DNA from: Streptomyces hygroscopicus subsp. hygroscopicus
Lineage (GTDB): Bacteria > Actinomycetota > Actinomycetes > Streptomycetales > Streptomycetaceae
Length of the DNA: 34,087 nucleotides
Assembly (NCBI RefSeq): GCF_001553455.1
Contig: NZ_BBOX01000115.1
Location: 1-34,087 of the forward strand
Direction of reading: 5' to 3'
Shown here: one piece after another, positions 14,329 to 23,484 of the stretch
Layout: every line of letters begins with the position of its first letter
Numbering within the stretch: the first letter of the stretch is position 1
The notes under the pieces: model-generated
What the model saw: the letters and a program-made list of their open reading frames with translations, nothing else
The model's database searches: none
Told to the model about the DNA's origin: nothing
Made by a program: the position numbers and the translations under genes

Positions 14329-14661
14329 TCAGCGCACTGCCCAGCGCGGACAAGGCGTTCTGAACGAACACGAAGGTGGACAGGGCCACCGGCCCGTCGG
14401 CCACCAGGGCCGGCCCTCTCCACCTCGTACACGTCTTCTCCCTCACCCCAAAGACCAGCCTCCGCCACACAACCACCATCGCCACCGCGGCCAACCTGCT
14501 CGACGACCGGACGGGAGTCCATCGAGATGCGGTCGGAAGGGAGAGCGGGCGCTCTTGACGGCTGCCCGTAAGGGGTTCCCCGACCGGACGACGGCTGCTG
14601 TCGAGGAGTTGCCGTTAAACCAGTGGCGTCCCCGTGGACGAGCCTCATAGCTTGTGCACGC
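14329..14661. other. Intergenic region with a decayed membrane-protein fragment
   Basis: No intact gene was found. On the minus strand, about 14410-14320, the sequence ALSTFVFVQNALSALGSALI is hydrophobic and transporter-like but has no start or further conserved motif; it seems to be a scrap of a membrane protein. The remaining bases up to the methyltransferase start show nothing recognisable. Confidence 0.3.
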
Positions 14662-15492
14662 GTGACAGATGATCCGAAGACGCGCCCGAATCGGCATGAT
14701 TCCCTCGGGCAGGTGTTCAACGAGGTGCCGGAGCTCTACGACCGGGTCCGGCCGGGATACCCCAACGAGCTGTTCGCGGACCTCGTCACCATCACCGGCA
14801 TGGACAAAAAGTCGTCGGTGCGGGAGGTGGGCTGCGGTACCGGCCAGGCGACGCGCTCGCTGGCAGCGCTCGGATGCTCAGTGACCGCCATCGAGCCGGG
14901 CGAAGAAATGGCCGCACTCGCTCGCCGGCGGATCGCCGCCTTCGGCAACGTCGAAGTCGAGACGTCGATGTTTGAGGAGTGGGACGACCGCGGTCGACGC
15001 TTCGATGTCCTCGTGGCTGCGTCGTCGTGGCACTGGGTCGACCCGTCGATCGGCTGGCAGCGAGCGCACGACGTGCTCCATCCCGCAGGCTGGATGGCAC
15101 TGCTCGGCAACGTCGTTGTCCGCCGGCCGGGAGAGCCGGAGGTCTACGCCGAGACCACCGATCTCCACGAGCGGTTCTGCCCCGGGAACCCCGGCTGGGG
15201 CCGTCCTCCTCTGGAGGACGACGTGCGCACCACCGACGAGGGCTGGGGCCTGGTCGACGACCCCGGAGGACCGTTCGGCCCAACAATCGTGCGCTGGTAC
15301 CCGACCGTTCAGTGGTTCGACGGGGACGGCTTTGCCGATCACCTTCGCTCGTTGTCGCTGTACCGGAGGCTCGACCGCGGCGTCCGTGAGCCCCTGCTCG
15401 ACGCAATCGCCGAGCGCATCCGCACGCGGATGGGCGACCGAGCATCACGCCGTTACCTGAGCGTCCTCCGTGTCGGACAGCGCGCCGCGTGA
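14662..15492 (+). CDS. Class I SAM-dependent methyltransferase
   Basis: I choose GTG 14662 (VTDDPKTRPNRHDSLGQVFN), giving 276 residues; an ATG at 14623 in the same frame is possible but would add an unusual stretch. The protein begins with FNEVPELYDRVRPGYPNELF, a feature of UbiE-like methyltransferases, then motif I VREVGCGTGQATRSLAALG, the acidic strand VTAIEPGEEMAALAR, DVLVAASSWHWVDPSIGWQR and the loop after the last strand. SASSWHW-type motifs are common in uncharacterised actinobacterial enzymes. Substrate unknown. It stands alone between a remnant and a recombinase graveyard and seems intact. Confidence 0.85.
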   Translation: MTDDPKTRPNRHDSLGQVFNEVPELYDRVRPGYPNELFADLVTITGMDKKSSVREVGCGTGQATRSLAALGCSVTAIEPGEEMAALARRRIAAFGNVEVETSMFEEWDDRGRRFDVLVAASSWHWVDPSIGWQRAHDVLHPAGWMALLGNVVVRRPGEPEVYAETTDLHERFCPGNPGWGRPPLEDDVRTTDEGWGLVDDPGGPFGPTIVRWYPTVQWFDGDGFADHLRSLSLYRRLDRGVREPLLDAIAERIRTRMGDRASRRYLSVLRVGQRAA

Positions 15493-15494
15493 GC

Positions 15495-15671
15495 CCAGTG
15501 GTGACGGCCCCTCAGCGTCAGCAACAACCGACCCTGGGCGGTGCCGGACTGCCAGTGGGTCCACTCCGTGGCCCCGCGCTTCGCTGCGGTCTTCCCACGT
15601 TTGTCCTGCTGGTACAGGTCTTCGACGTTCAGGCACAGCGCCTCGTCGGCCCGTGCGGCGGAGTCGTACCT
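15495..15671 (-). pseudogene. Tyrosine recombinase fragment
   Basis: The minus strand reads YDSAARADEALCLNVEDLYQ then QDKRGKTAAKRGATEWTHWQ and SGTAQ. This matches the beginning of the catalytic domain of phage-type integrases, with the first active-site Arg in AARADE (usually GARxxE). The remainder of the catalytic domain and the N-terminal part are absent. It lies back to back with a second, plus-strand integrase remnant of a different type. Confidence 0.55.
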
Positions 15672-15722
15672 GTTGACTGAACTACTTGTGGTGTTCTCGC
15701 AGGTCAGTGACTATTTGGCAGG

Positions 15723-16719
15723 GTGGTCGTTGGTCTGGCCGTGGAGTCATCGAGAGACCTGGCGGCCCTGTCCGTGCCCTTGACCGGAGAGCTGGTGGCC
15801 ACGAACGATCTGTGGGAGCCCTACCAGCTCGTCGACCCGGCCGGTGAGCCGGTCGAAGGTGCAGCCGGGTTCCTGCGGGATCTGCAGGCGATCGGGCGAC
15901 CGGCAACGACCCAGCGCTCGTATGGAATGGACCTGCTGCGCTGGTTCCGTTTCCTGTGGGCTGTCAAGGTGCCGTGGGACCGGGCGAGCCGGATCGAGGC
16001 GAGGGACTTCTCTCGCTGGCTGCAGCTCGCGGGCCGGCCCTCGCGCCCGCACTGGCGCCGCCGGGCTGACCATGTCGGGCAGTGGAAGCCTGGTGGGAAG
16101 CCGTACGCGGCGTCGGTCCGTACGCACAGCGAGACGGTCCTGCGGACTTTCTACGACTTCCACCGCGACGCGGGCAGCGGCCCGGTGCTCAATCCGGCGC
16201 CGGTCTCTACCGGCCGACGGTGCCCAAGCGGGTGCCGCGCAGCGTCCCTGACACGGAGTTCAACGAGATCTTTGCGCGGCTTCCCTCGCATCGGGACCGG
16301 GCCCTGGTCGCCTTCTACATCTCCACCGGTGCCCGCGCCAGCGAGCTGCTGACCGCATGGCAGGGTGGAGTTGATCCGGGTCGTCAGTTGATCGGGGTGG
16401 TACGCAAGGGCACCGGCGAGGTCCAGGAGCTTCCCGCCTCGACAGACGCTTTCGTGTGGCTGCGGCTCTACCAGCTGGAGATGGAGGACGCGATCCCACG
16501 CGGTCGGCGGGTGCCGCTGTGGTGGACGCTGCGGAACCCGTCCCGGCCACTGACCTACCACGCTGCCCACCGGATGTTCGAGCGCGCCAACACCAAGGCG
16601 GGCACATCGGCGACGCTGCATGCCCTGCGGCACACCGCTGCCTACCGGATGGCCGAGGACCCGAACCTCCCCCTCACGGATGTCCAATTCGTCCTTGGTC
16701 ATCGGCAGTTGACTACGAC
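15723..16719 (+). pseudogene. Tyrosine-type recombinase/integrase, frameshifted and truncated
   Basis: The first part (frame from 15723) reads LTGELVATNDLWEPYQLVDP and the core-binding domain TTQRSYGMDLLRWFRFLWAV with SRWLQLAGRPSRPHWRRR. Near 16195 the frame changes; the second part reads LYRPTVPKRVPRSVPDTEFN, ALVAFYISTGARASELLTAW (catalytic Arg in GARASE), LHALRHTAAYRMAEDP (HxLRH) and FVLGHRQLTTTQ. It then breaks off at about 16717, one or two residues before the expected catalytic tyrosine, and runs into the reverse of a DHFR-like gene. Compared with relatives I remember, a stretch of about 25 residues is also missing at the frameshift. It cannot be active. Confidence 0.82.
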
Positions 16720-16907
16720 ACAGCGCCCAGGGCCGCGCGGGCGTGGGCCGGCAGCGTCTCCGGGTAGTGCGCGACGATGTGCTCCAGGTAGTCGGGCGTG
16801 ACGGTGAAGAACCCGTCGGGCGCGCTCGGGTCACTCCCGTCCGGCCCGGCGATGAAGCCGTCGAGCGTGGTGGCGACGTAGTAGGTCAGGGTGCACACAG
16901 CGATCAT
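16713..16907 (-). pseudogene. DHFR/RibD-like reductase, N-terminal third only
   Basis: The frame starts at ATG 16907, overlapping the GNAT stop (ATGA), and reads LTYYVATTLDGFIAGPDGSD, then VTPDYLEHIVAHYPETLP and stops at 16713. This is the typical N-terminus of the dihydrofolate-reductase-like (RibD C-terminal domain) family, normally about 190-210 residues. After AALG the sequence passes into the integrase remnant, so two thirds of the gene are lost. The short product is very unlikely to fold. Confidence 0.75.
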
Positions 16908-17389
16908 CCTTCGATGGCGTAGTAGTGGAGGTTCTCGTCGGACGAGGTCCGGCGCAGGCCGGCCTTCTCCAGGACGCGCTGGGAGGCGACGTTGTCGTGG
17001 GCAGTGTCGGCCAGCACCCGCCGCACCCTGGCGTCGGCGAAGCCGTGGTGCAGCAGCGCCCGCAACGCCTCGGTGGCATAGCCGTAGCCCTCGGCCTCCG
17101 GAGCAACGCCGTAGCCCATCTCCACGGTGCCCGTCTCGTCCGGCGGGCCGAAGAACCCGATGCCGCCGATCACCACCTCGTCGTCCGCGAGCAAGATCTG
17201 CAGCGGTCCGAACAGCGGCTCCGCCGGCGGGGAGGAGAGGAAGAGACGCGCGACGTCACGATCGTCCGCCCGCGGGTATCCCGGGCTCCAGTCGCTTCGC
17301 CGTGGCGTCCCGTCAGCCACCTGCTCGGCCGCCTCGACGGTGTACGGGCGCAGCCGCAGCCGTGCCGTTTCCACGCTGAACGATGTCAC
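16904..17389 (-). CDS. GNAT family N-acetyltransferase
   Basis: The 161-residue protein begins MTSFSVETARLRLRPYTVEA, the usual start of RimJ/RimL-like acetyltransferases. The acetyl-CoA site is in VAPEAEGYGYATEALRALLH (about residues 98-115; the usual Q/RxxGxG/A is changed to EGYGYA), followed by RVLADTAHDNVASQRVLEKA and GLRR. It would transfer an acetyl group from acetyl-CoA to an amine; substrate unknown. It is followed by the broken DHFR-like gene with a 4-base overlap and is divergent from the LysR gene, which may control it. Confidence 0.85.
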   Translation of the reverse strand: MTSFSVETARLRLRPYTVEAAEQVADGTPRRSDWSPGYPRADDRDVARLFLSSPPAEPLFGPLQILLADDEVVIGGIGFFGPPDETGTVEMGYGVAPEAEGYGYATEALRALLHHGFADARVRRVLADTAHDNVASQRVLEKAGLRRTSSDENLHYYAIEG

Positions 17390-17499
17390 TGCCTCTCCCC
17401 CTGGCCGAGGTTGTTGATCAGCTTGCTGGGCGGGTCGCCGCCGAACAACGGTGATCTCGGCAAGGCAGCGTTGCCCGGTGCGTCATCGATGCGAGTGGT

Positions 17500-17516
17500 G
17501 TCAACACAATGTTGAC
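17500..17516. promoter_or_regulatory. Palindromic operator candidate between GNAT and LysR genes
   Basis: GTCAACA-CAA-TGTTGAC is a perfect 7-base inverted repeat with a 3-base centre, 27 bases before the LysR start and 111 before the GNAT start. LysR boxes are often dyads of this size with a T-N11-A-like core; here the outermost T and A are spaced by 13. It is AT-rich relative to its surroundings. Binding by the adjacent LysR protein is the simplest guess. Confidence 0.55.
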
Positions 17517-17542
17517 CATAAGGTTCACGATCAGGAGGGGAC

Positions 17543-18553
17543 ATGGAACTGCGGGACATTGAGATCTTCTTGACGCTGGCCGAGGAACTGCACTTCAGAC
17601 GCACCGCCGAGCGGTTGCACATCACTCCGTCCCGGGTCAGTCACGCCATCAAGAAGCAGGAACGGCACATCGGCGCGCCATTGTTCGAACGCACCTCCCG
17701 CACTGTTCGGCTCACACCGGTCGGGCAGCAGCTCCGCGACGACCTGCTGCCCGCGCACGTCCAGATCCAGCGGGCCGTCGGCCAGGCCATGGCCAGGGCG
17801 CGGGGATTCTCCGGTGCCCTGCGCGTCGGCTACTCCACGCCCTGGTGCGCGGATCTCGTATTCGAGGCCGCCGAGGTCTTCCGGGGCCGATACGCCGGAT
17901 GCACCGTGCAGGTCCGGGAGGTCCAGTTCGACGATCCATGCGGCCTGCTGCGCCGCGGCGAACTGGACCTCCAGGTCAGCGAGGTGCCCTCCGTCGAGCC
18001 CGGTATCGCCGCCGGACCCGTCCTGATCTGCGAGCCCCGGGCGTTGATGATCCCGGCAGGCCATCCCCTCGCCCGCCGCGACAGCGTGTCGCTGGAGGAC
18101 CTGGCCGGCGTGCCGATGATCGGGCCGGGCGGAAACGTCGCGAAGACCCTGCTGGACATCCATGTGCCGACCCGCACTCCGATGGGCCGCCCCATCCCAC
18201 GCGGGCCGTCCTACACCTTCTGGCCCGAGGTACCGTGCCTGGTCGCCGCCGGTCTCGGCGTGTCCATCGTGGCGGCCCGCGCAGCCCGCTACCACGACCG
18301 TCCCGGCATAGCCTTCGTCCCCTTCCGTGACGGGCCGACCATGGACTACGGAGTGCTGTGGCGAACCGCCGGGCCGGCCCCCGCCATGCCCGTGGCCTTC
18401 ATGGACATTCTCCGCAGCCTCACCCTCCGGAGGAGGGCCTGCGAGGCCGGCCACGACGCCGGTCCCACAGACTCTTCGCCGACCACGGCTACGTCACCTG
18501 CCCCCGCGCCCTGCGGCGCCGCGGCGTCGTCCACGGCTCCGTGCTCGGTTTGA
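17543..18553 (+). CDS. LysR family transcriptional regulator
   Basis: ATG 17543 is preceded by AGGAGGGG. The 336-residue protein has the N-terminal LysR helix-turn-helix: MELRDIEIFLTLAEELHFRR, TAERLHITPSRVSHAIKKQE and GAPLFERTSRTVRLTPVGQQ. The effector domain (about residues 90-295) contains LRVGYSTPWCADLVFEAAEV and the hinge-domain strands through VPCLVAAGLGVSIVAARAAR. The last 35 residues are proline/serine/alanine-rich and may be an accidental extension into a decayed neighbour. The effector is unknown. Divergent orientation toward the GNAT gene and the palindrome between them suggest local regulation and autorepression. Confidence 0.9.
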   Translation: MELRDIEIFLTLAEELHFRRTAERLHITPSRVSHAIKKQERHIGAPLFERTSRTVRLTPVGQQLRDDLLPAHVQIQRAVGQAMARARGFSGALRVGYSTPWCADLVFEAAEVFRGRYAGCTVQVREVQFDDPCGLLRRGELDLQVSEVPSVEPGIAAGPVLICEPRALMIPAGHPLARRDSVSLEDLAGVPMIGPGGNVAKTLLDIHVPTRTPMGRPIPRGPSYTFWPEVPCLVAAGLGVSIVAARAARYHDRPGIAFVPFRDGPTMDYGVLWRTAGPAPAMPVAFMDILRSLTLRRRACEAGHDAGPTDSSPTTATSPAPAPCGAAASSTAPCSV

Positions 18554-18907
18554 TCTGCAACGTTCATGGTCGGCAAGGCGCGGATGCGGCCGGGGAGTGG
18601 GCTGCTCAGGGCGTCGCGCGAGTCCACGGTGACGCGTCGGCGCAGCCGCGTGTCACCGTGGATCCGGGCGAGCAGGACCGCCCGTAGTGACGGGGACGGT
18701 TCGGCCGCCAGGGCCGGGGGTCATCCGGAGAGCGGCGCACACGGTGCGGACGCCCCACCCTGAACCGGCGCCCGGGTGGACGATCGTTCCCTCGGCGGCT
18801 TCGACACGTCCCAGCTCCCCGGCCAGTGCGGCACCGAAGGCGTCCCAGGCATCGGCGACCATGATGTCGATGCACTCGGCCGACCGTTCGCAAGGGTCGT
18901 TCATCAT
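18540..18907 (-). pseudogene. SAM methyltransferase remnant
   Basis: From ATG 18907 the minus strand reads ERSAECIDIMVADAWDAFGA, ALAGELGRVEAAEGTIVHPG and AGSGWGVRTVCAAL, resembling a methyltransferase with a damaged motif I. After a frameshift near 18700 it continues RAVLLARIHGDTRLRRRVTV, DSRDALSSPLPGR and TMNVADQTEH before losing similarity. Actinobacterial proteins with the same order of elements are known to me. A missing stretch around the frameshift and the lost C-terminal half make it a pseudogene. Confidence 0.5.
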
Positions 18908-19010
18908 GACTTCTGGGCGGGATGCGGTGGTGGAACAGTGTGCGGGGTGAACCGGACCCGGCCCGACGCCGCACGTGGCGGCGCTCGGAGCCTGCCGGAT
19001 GTGCTGGGCT

Positions 19011-20231
<1,221 letters not shown>

Positions 20232-20238
20232 GGCGCGG

Positions 20239-20409
20239 TCAGTCCTCGGGGTGCAGCAGACCGCGCCGGTAGGCGGGGACGAGCCGCCGCGGCACCTGGT
20301 GTTCACGGCCGTCGATGGTGATCGTCACCAGCTCCGGAGTGCTCGCCTTCCACTGCGCGCGGCGGTGGCGGGTGTTGCTCCGGGACATCTTCCGCTTGGG
20401 CACGGCCAT
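20239..20409 (-). CDS. rpmF: 50S ribosomal protein L32, cysteine-free type
   Basis: The 56-residue protein [20 protein letters not shown] followed by [20 protein letters not shown] and [16 protein letters not shown] is a bacterial L32. L32 of the usual kind holds zinc with four cysteines; this one has none, so it is the replacement version made when zinc is scarce, releasing the zinc otherwise bound to ribosomes. The adjacent Zur-like box and the CobW gene agree with that. It starts at ATG 20409. Confidence 0.93.
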   Translation of the reverse strand: MAVPKRKMSRSNTRHRRAQWKASTPELVTITIDGREHQVPRRLVPAYRRGLLHPED

Positions 20410-20466
20410 GTCGTAGGGGGCCTTTCCTGGTCGGTGGTGTTCCTGCTGTTGTTCCTGCGACCGTAC

Positions 20467-20489
20467 ATGAAAATGAGTACCATTTCTAT
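20467..20489. promoter_or_regulatory. Zur-like box upstream of L32-CobW
   Basis: ATGAAAATG and CATTTCTAT, separated by AGTAC, form a near-palindrome (7 of 9 pairs) inside an unusually AT-rich island about 58 bases before the L32 start. Its TGAAAATG...CATTT core resembles actinobacterial Zur operators as I remember them (TGAAAATGATTTTCA-like). Zinc-loaded Zur would repress the operon and zinc lack would release it. Confidence 0.7.
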
Positions 20490-20675
20490 CTACTGTGGCG
20501 GCTGCCGTGAGGCCGTCGCCGAGGAGGAGAAGAAGTGCCGCCGCTTGAGGACGGCGGCGAAGAGGTGGGGGAACTCCCCCGTACCGGTCCCGGATCACCA
20601 ACCGTGCACGGCAGCCGAGGGGCTTGCCTCTGCGGTGCGTCAGCACCTGGAGAAGTCTGTGTTGCGTGGGGCGGA

Positions 20676-20889
20676 CCTGACGTGGACCGCCTTCGTCGTT
20701 CTGTGGAAACGCTCGCCTCGGTGCCCACGGACCGCGAGTCGGTACGGCAGCGGTGGGCCGACAACAACTTCCGTCGCTACCTCGGCATCGACCCTATGCA
20801 GATCCGCAACCACACCACCGGCCACGGCGACCTGCACTGGACGCATCTCGCGAAGACGTCTGTGGTGATCTTCGACTGGGAGAACTCGA
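20676..20889 (+). pseudogene. Aminoglycoside/choline phosphotransferase-like fragment
   Basis: The plus frame reads [63 protein letters not shown] with a following DWE is the catalytic and metal-binding pattern of the APH kinase fold (Brenner-type HGDxxxxN is altered here because HGDLHWTHL has H in place of N). No N-terminal lobe precedes it, and after DWEN the sequence switches directly into a glycosyltransferase in another frame. It is a fragment. Confidence 0.55.
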
Positions 20890-21601
20890 TGTGCGGGTGT
20901 GCGTGGTCGGCAACGGATGCGAGCCCCAGATCGTGCCGCCCGGCGCCCTCACCGTCCACCAACCGAACAAACACCGATCCCCGGCGCCCCCGCACCGTCC
21001 ACCAACCGAACAACACCAGGATCCCCGGCGGACGCAACGCCGGCGCCGACGCCCTCGGCCGGGAACCCGACCCCGCCGAGTGGCTGTTCTTCCTCGACAA
21101 CGACGCTCCCCTCCCCCGCACCGACGCGTCCTCGCCCGGCTCATCGCCGAAGCCCAGCAGCACCCCCGGCCCGCATACGTACAGCCCAGACTGGCCGGCC
21201 CGGACGACCTGACCACCCCGCGCCGCTGGACCCCCCGGCTACGCACGAGCCGTCCGGAGCGGCCCGGCACGATCACCACAACGACCAAGGGAGCCGCCCT
21301 CATCCGCCGAGAAGCATCCAACGCGGTCGGTGGGTGGCCGGCCCCGTTCTTCCTCTACCACAAAGGCCTCCAGCTGGCGTGGCAATGCTGGGCAGCCGGA
21401 CCGACCGGCCGGTACGCCGCCGGAATCCAGATGCACCACCCGCTCACCTCCCCCGCCCGGCACGCGCTGTTCCACCGGCTCGCCGCCCGCAACCGGATCC
21501 GGGTCGCCTACCGCAACCTCCCCGCTGCTGGTCAGTGGATCTCCCCACGCATCCGGCACCTGTGCCCCGTTCTCGTATGGCTACGGGGAGAGAGCAAGTA
21601 A
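20882..21601 (+). pseudogene. Family 2 glycosyltransferase, frameshifted
   Basis: Starting within the APH fragment one reads LDVRVCVVGNGCEPQIVPPG, then in a second frame RTVHQPNNTRIPGGRNAGAD and PAEWLFFLDNDAPLPRTD (DxD-like DND), then back in the first frame LARLIAEAQQHPRPAYVQPR, TTTTKGAALIRREASNAVGG, FFLYHKGLQLAWQCWAAG and SPARHALFHRLAARNRIRVA to the stop at 21601. The order matches GT-A family 2 glycosyltransferases. A 43-base tandem duplication near 20950-21013 and a second indel near 21125 disturb the frame. The N-terminal start is missing too. Confidence 0.7.
20950..21013. repeat. Tandem duplication that breaks the glycosyltransferase frame
   Basis: CACCGTCCACCAACCGAACA begins at 20950 and again at 20993; the 21-base segment is identical and the offset is 43, not a multiple of three. 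A second shared block, GATCCCCGGCG, appears at 20976 and 21020, offset 44. The pair explains the switch of coding frame in this gene. Confidence 0.85.
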
Positions 21602-21625
21602 CTCAGCGTGGCGGCAGGGCCTACG

Positions 21626-22051
21626 ATGAGCGGCATGGCGCCTGATGCTTTCACGTCTTCGGTTTGGCCGGTCCTGCACTACGACGACACGAGGGCCGCA
21701 CTGCGCTTTCTGGTCGATGTGCTGGGGTTCACGCAGGTGGTGGCGGCGCCGGATGAGCACGGCGGGATTGGCCACGCCGAGCTGCGCTGGCCTGGCGGTG
21801 GTGCGCTGGTGTTCGGTTCGACCCGGCACACGGACAGCGTGCACGGGCGGATGCGGGCGGGCACCAGCGCGGTCTATGTGATGAGCGACGACGTGGACGC
21901 GGTGCACCAGCGGGTGGTCGACGTCGGCGGTGAGGTTCTCGAAGCGCCGCACGAGACCCGGTTCGGGTCGGGCGCCGCCGCGTATGTGTGTACGGTGAGC
22001 GATCCGGAGGGCAACTTGTGGACCTTCGGCACCTACCGCGGTCACTCGTAA
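21626..22051 (+). CDS. VOC family (glyoxalase/bleomycin resistance-like) protein
   Basis: The 141-residue protein is one or two VOC repeats: VWPVLHYDDTRAALRFLVDV with LGFTQVV, then GTSAVYVMSDDVDAVHQRVV, and VCTVSDPEGNLWTFGTY at the end, which carries the usual metal-binding DPEGN...W pattern. The start could be 21626 (ribosome-site-like GGCAGGG upstream), GTG 21608 or ATG 21635. Members are metal enzymes, binding proteins or dioxygenase-like; nothing tells which. It is intact among pseudogenes, and a strong hairpin ends it. Confidence 0.85.
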   Translation: MSGMAPDAFTSSVWPVLHYDDTRAALRFLVDVLGFTQVVAAPDEHGGIGHAELRWPGGGALVFGSTRHTDSVHGRMRAGTSAVYVMSDDVDAVHQRVVDVGGEVLEAPHETRFGSGAAAYVCTVSDPEGNLWTFGTYRGHS

Positions 22052-22072
22052 GGCGTAGGGCCCCGGGTGGAG

Positions 22073-22109
22073 ACCAGAGGACCCCGGCCAACGGCCGGGG
22101 TCCTCTGGT
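22073..22109. terminator. Bidirectional terminator hairpin
   Basis: ACCAGAGGACCCCGGCC (22073-22089) and its exact complement (22093-22109) form a 17-base-pair stem with loop AAC. It lies between the plus-strand VOC gene and the minus-strand SulP remnant, a typical position for a shared terminator of convergent genes. Confidence 0.85.
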
Positions 22110-22124
22110 GTTACGGCGCTGGAG

Positions 22125-22461
22125 TCAGTGGCTGCCGGCGAGTTCGCCGGTGAGCTTGCCATGGAGGTCGGCGCTGGGGTCGTTCAGGCCGGTGATCTCG
22201 ACGGTCTTGCCGCGCTGGGCGTACTTGGTCTCGATCGCGTCCAGGGCCGCGACCGAGGACGCGTCCCAGATGTGGGCGGCCGAGAGGTCGATGACGACCT
22301 TTTCCGGGTCGCCCGCGTAGTCGAACTGGCCGACGAGGTCGTTGCAGGAGGCGAAGAACAGCTCTGCGGTGACGGAGTAGACGACCGTGTGGCCGTCGGG
22401 GTCGGCGACCGCGGTGACGTGGGCGAGGTGGGCGACGCGCTTGGCGAATATGACCGCGTAG
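22125..22461 (-). pseudogene. SulP anion permease, STAS domain only
   Basis: The minus strand reads AVIFAKRVAHLAHVTAVADP, VVYSVTAELFFASCNDLVGQ, FDYAGDPEKVVIDLSAAHIW, DASSVAALDAIETKYAQRGK and ends ADLHGKLTGELAGSH at 22125. This is the C-terminal STAS domain of SulP/SLC26 sulfate or bicarbonate permeases, including the nucleotide-contact DxSAAHxWDASS loop. The membrane part is entirely missing: similarity starts abruptly at about 22461, where a different, plus-strand remnant begins. There is no own start signal, so expression is unlikely. Confidence 0.8.
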
Positions 22462-22540
22462 CCAACTGGCCCGTGCCGAGGACTTCGCCGCCACGCTGGG
22501 CGCCCGGCTGGAGCAGAACGCTCCAGCCGGGCGCGTGTAG
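22462..22540 (+). pseudogene. C-terminal scrap of an unidentified plus-strand gene
   Basis: The frame QLARAEDFAATLGARLEQNA then PAGRV and a TAG at 22538-22540 has coding character and is followed within itself by a terminator-like hairpin. It begins exactly where the SulP remnant ends, so a deletion seems to have joined two genes. The family cannot be named. Confidence 0.3.
22500..22534 (+). terminator. Terminator-like hairpin
   Basis: GCGCCCGGCTGGAGC (22500-22514) and its exact reverse complement (22520-22534) make a 15-base-pair stem with loop AGAAC. It overlaps the end of the remnant reading frame at 22538 and probably ended transcription of the lost gene. Confidence 0.7.
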
Positions 22541-22608
22541 CTCGCAGCGTCACGTTTCCGGCCGGTGCAGCCCGCCCTGCGGATCATGTGTGTCGGACTC
22601 CGTAGCGG

Positions 22609-23340
22609 TCAGCTCCAGCCGAAACCTGCCGCGTCTGTCCAAGAACAGGACCCTGACCTGCGAACGGGCACAACGGAGAGGGGGCGCCCGAAAGCCAGCC
22701 CGTCCAGGGCCGTGACGGACTGTCCGGGTGGGCGGCCCGGCCGGAAACCGTGGCGCTCGGTGAAACTCCCCACTCCGTTGAACGGCGGACCGGGTGAGGC
22801 GACGAGCAACCCCGGTCGTTTCTGGAGGCTGTTGACCTCAGTTCCGTGAAGGCCGTGCTCATGGCGGACGAGAGGTGATCGCCGGATTCGAGGTCGGCCG
22901 CTTTCCAGCCCGTCGCGTGCCGCCTCCATGAAGGCATAGCGACATTCGCGCTTGGTGGGCGACTGTCCGGTCGCGATGGTGTTGCGCATGTGTGCATGGA
23001 GTGCGTTGGTGTAGTCATGAGCGGTCTGGGCCGCCTCCTGCGAGCAGACCAGCTCAACGGCCTTCTTCGCGAGCCACAGGTCATGCAGCTTCTCGTCTTC
23101 CGGGTCTTCGGGATCCGGAAGGCCGAGTTTTCTGCGATCCAGTATCAATTCGACCCGTTGCGCGGCAGCCAGGAAGCTCAGGATGGCTTCTTTCCGCTCA
23201 GTGCGCTCTGCGTCCGCGCGTTGCCGCTGATCCCGTTGCACCTCGACGCGCGTCGCCAGGTGCTGCCCCACGAGTGCTCCTGCGGTCCCGAGAAGGACAC
23301 CGATCAAGGCGAGGACTGTGCCTCCAGTAATTCCGTCCAC
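22609..23340 (-). CDS. Hypothetical single-span membrane protein
   Basis: I choose the GTG at 23340 (VDGITGGTVLALIGVLLGTA) as start because a membrane segment follows at once; upstream sequence in frame is arginine-rich. Residues about 5-27 are hydrophobic. Then comes a charged helix QRDQRQRADAERTERKEAIL and a helical soluble part (LILDRRKLGLPDPEDPEDEK, TAHDYTNALHAHMRNTIATG, KRECRYAFMEAARDGLES). From about residue 170 the sequence becomes proline/arginine-rich and may reflect a frameshift, so the true C-terminus may be near 22840. Similar proteins occur in Streptomyces without assigned function. Anchored at the inner face or outside is undetermined. Confidence 0.5.
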   Translation of the reverse strand: MDGITGGTVLALIGVLLGTAGALVGQHLATRVEVQRDQRQRADAERTERKEAILSFLAAAQRVELILDRRKLGLPDPEDPEDEKLHDLWLAKKAVELVCSQEAAQTAHDYTNALHAHMRNTIATGQSPTKRECRYAFMEAARDGLESGRPRIRRSPLVRHEHGLHGTEVNSLQKRPGLLVASPGPPFNGVGSFTERHGFRPGRPPGQSVTALDGLAFGRPLSVVPVRRSGSCSWTDAAGFGWS

Positions 23341-23484
23341 GCCGTACAGCCTGGTAGATGATCGAACGTACCGCGACGGCGACGCATGAAAACGGCTTCG
23401 ACCAAAGCGCGGTGGAACTCGTGGCTGGACGCGGGTCCGGAGCAGTTCGATGGAGGCACGTCCGTACATGGCTCGCTTGAGCGT

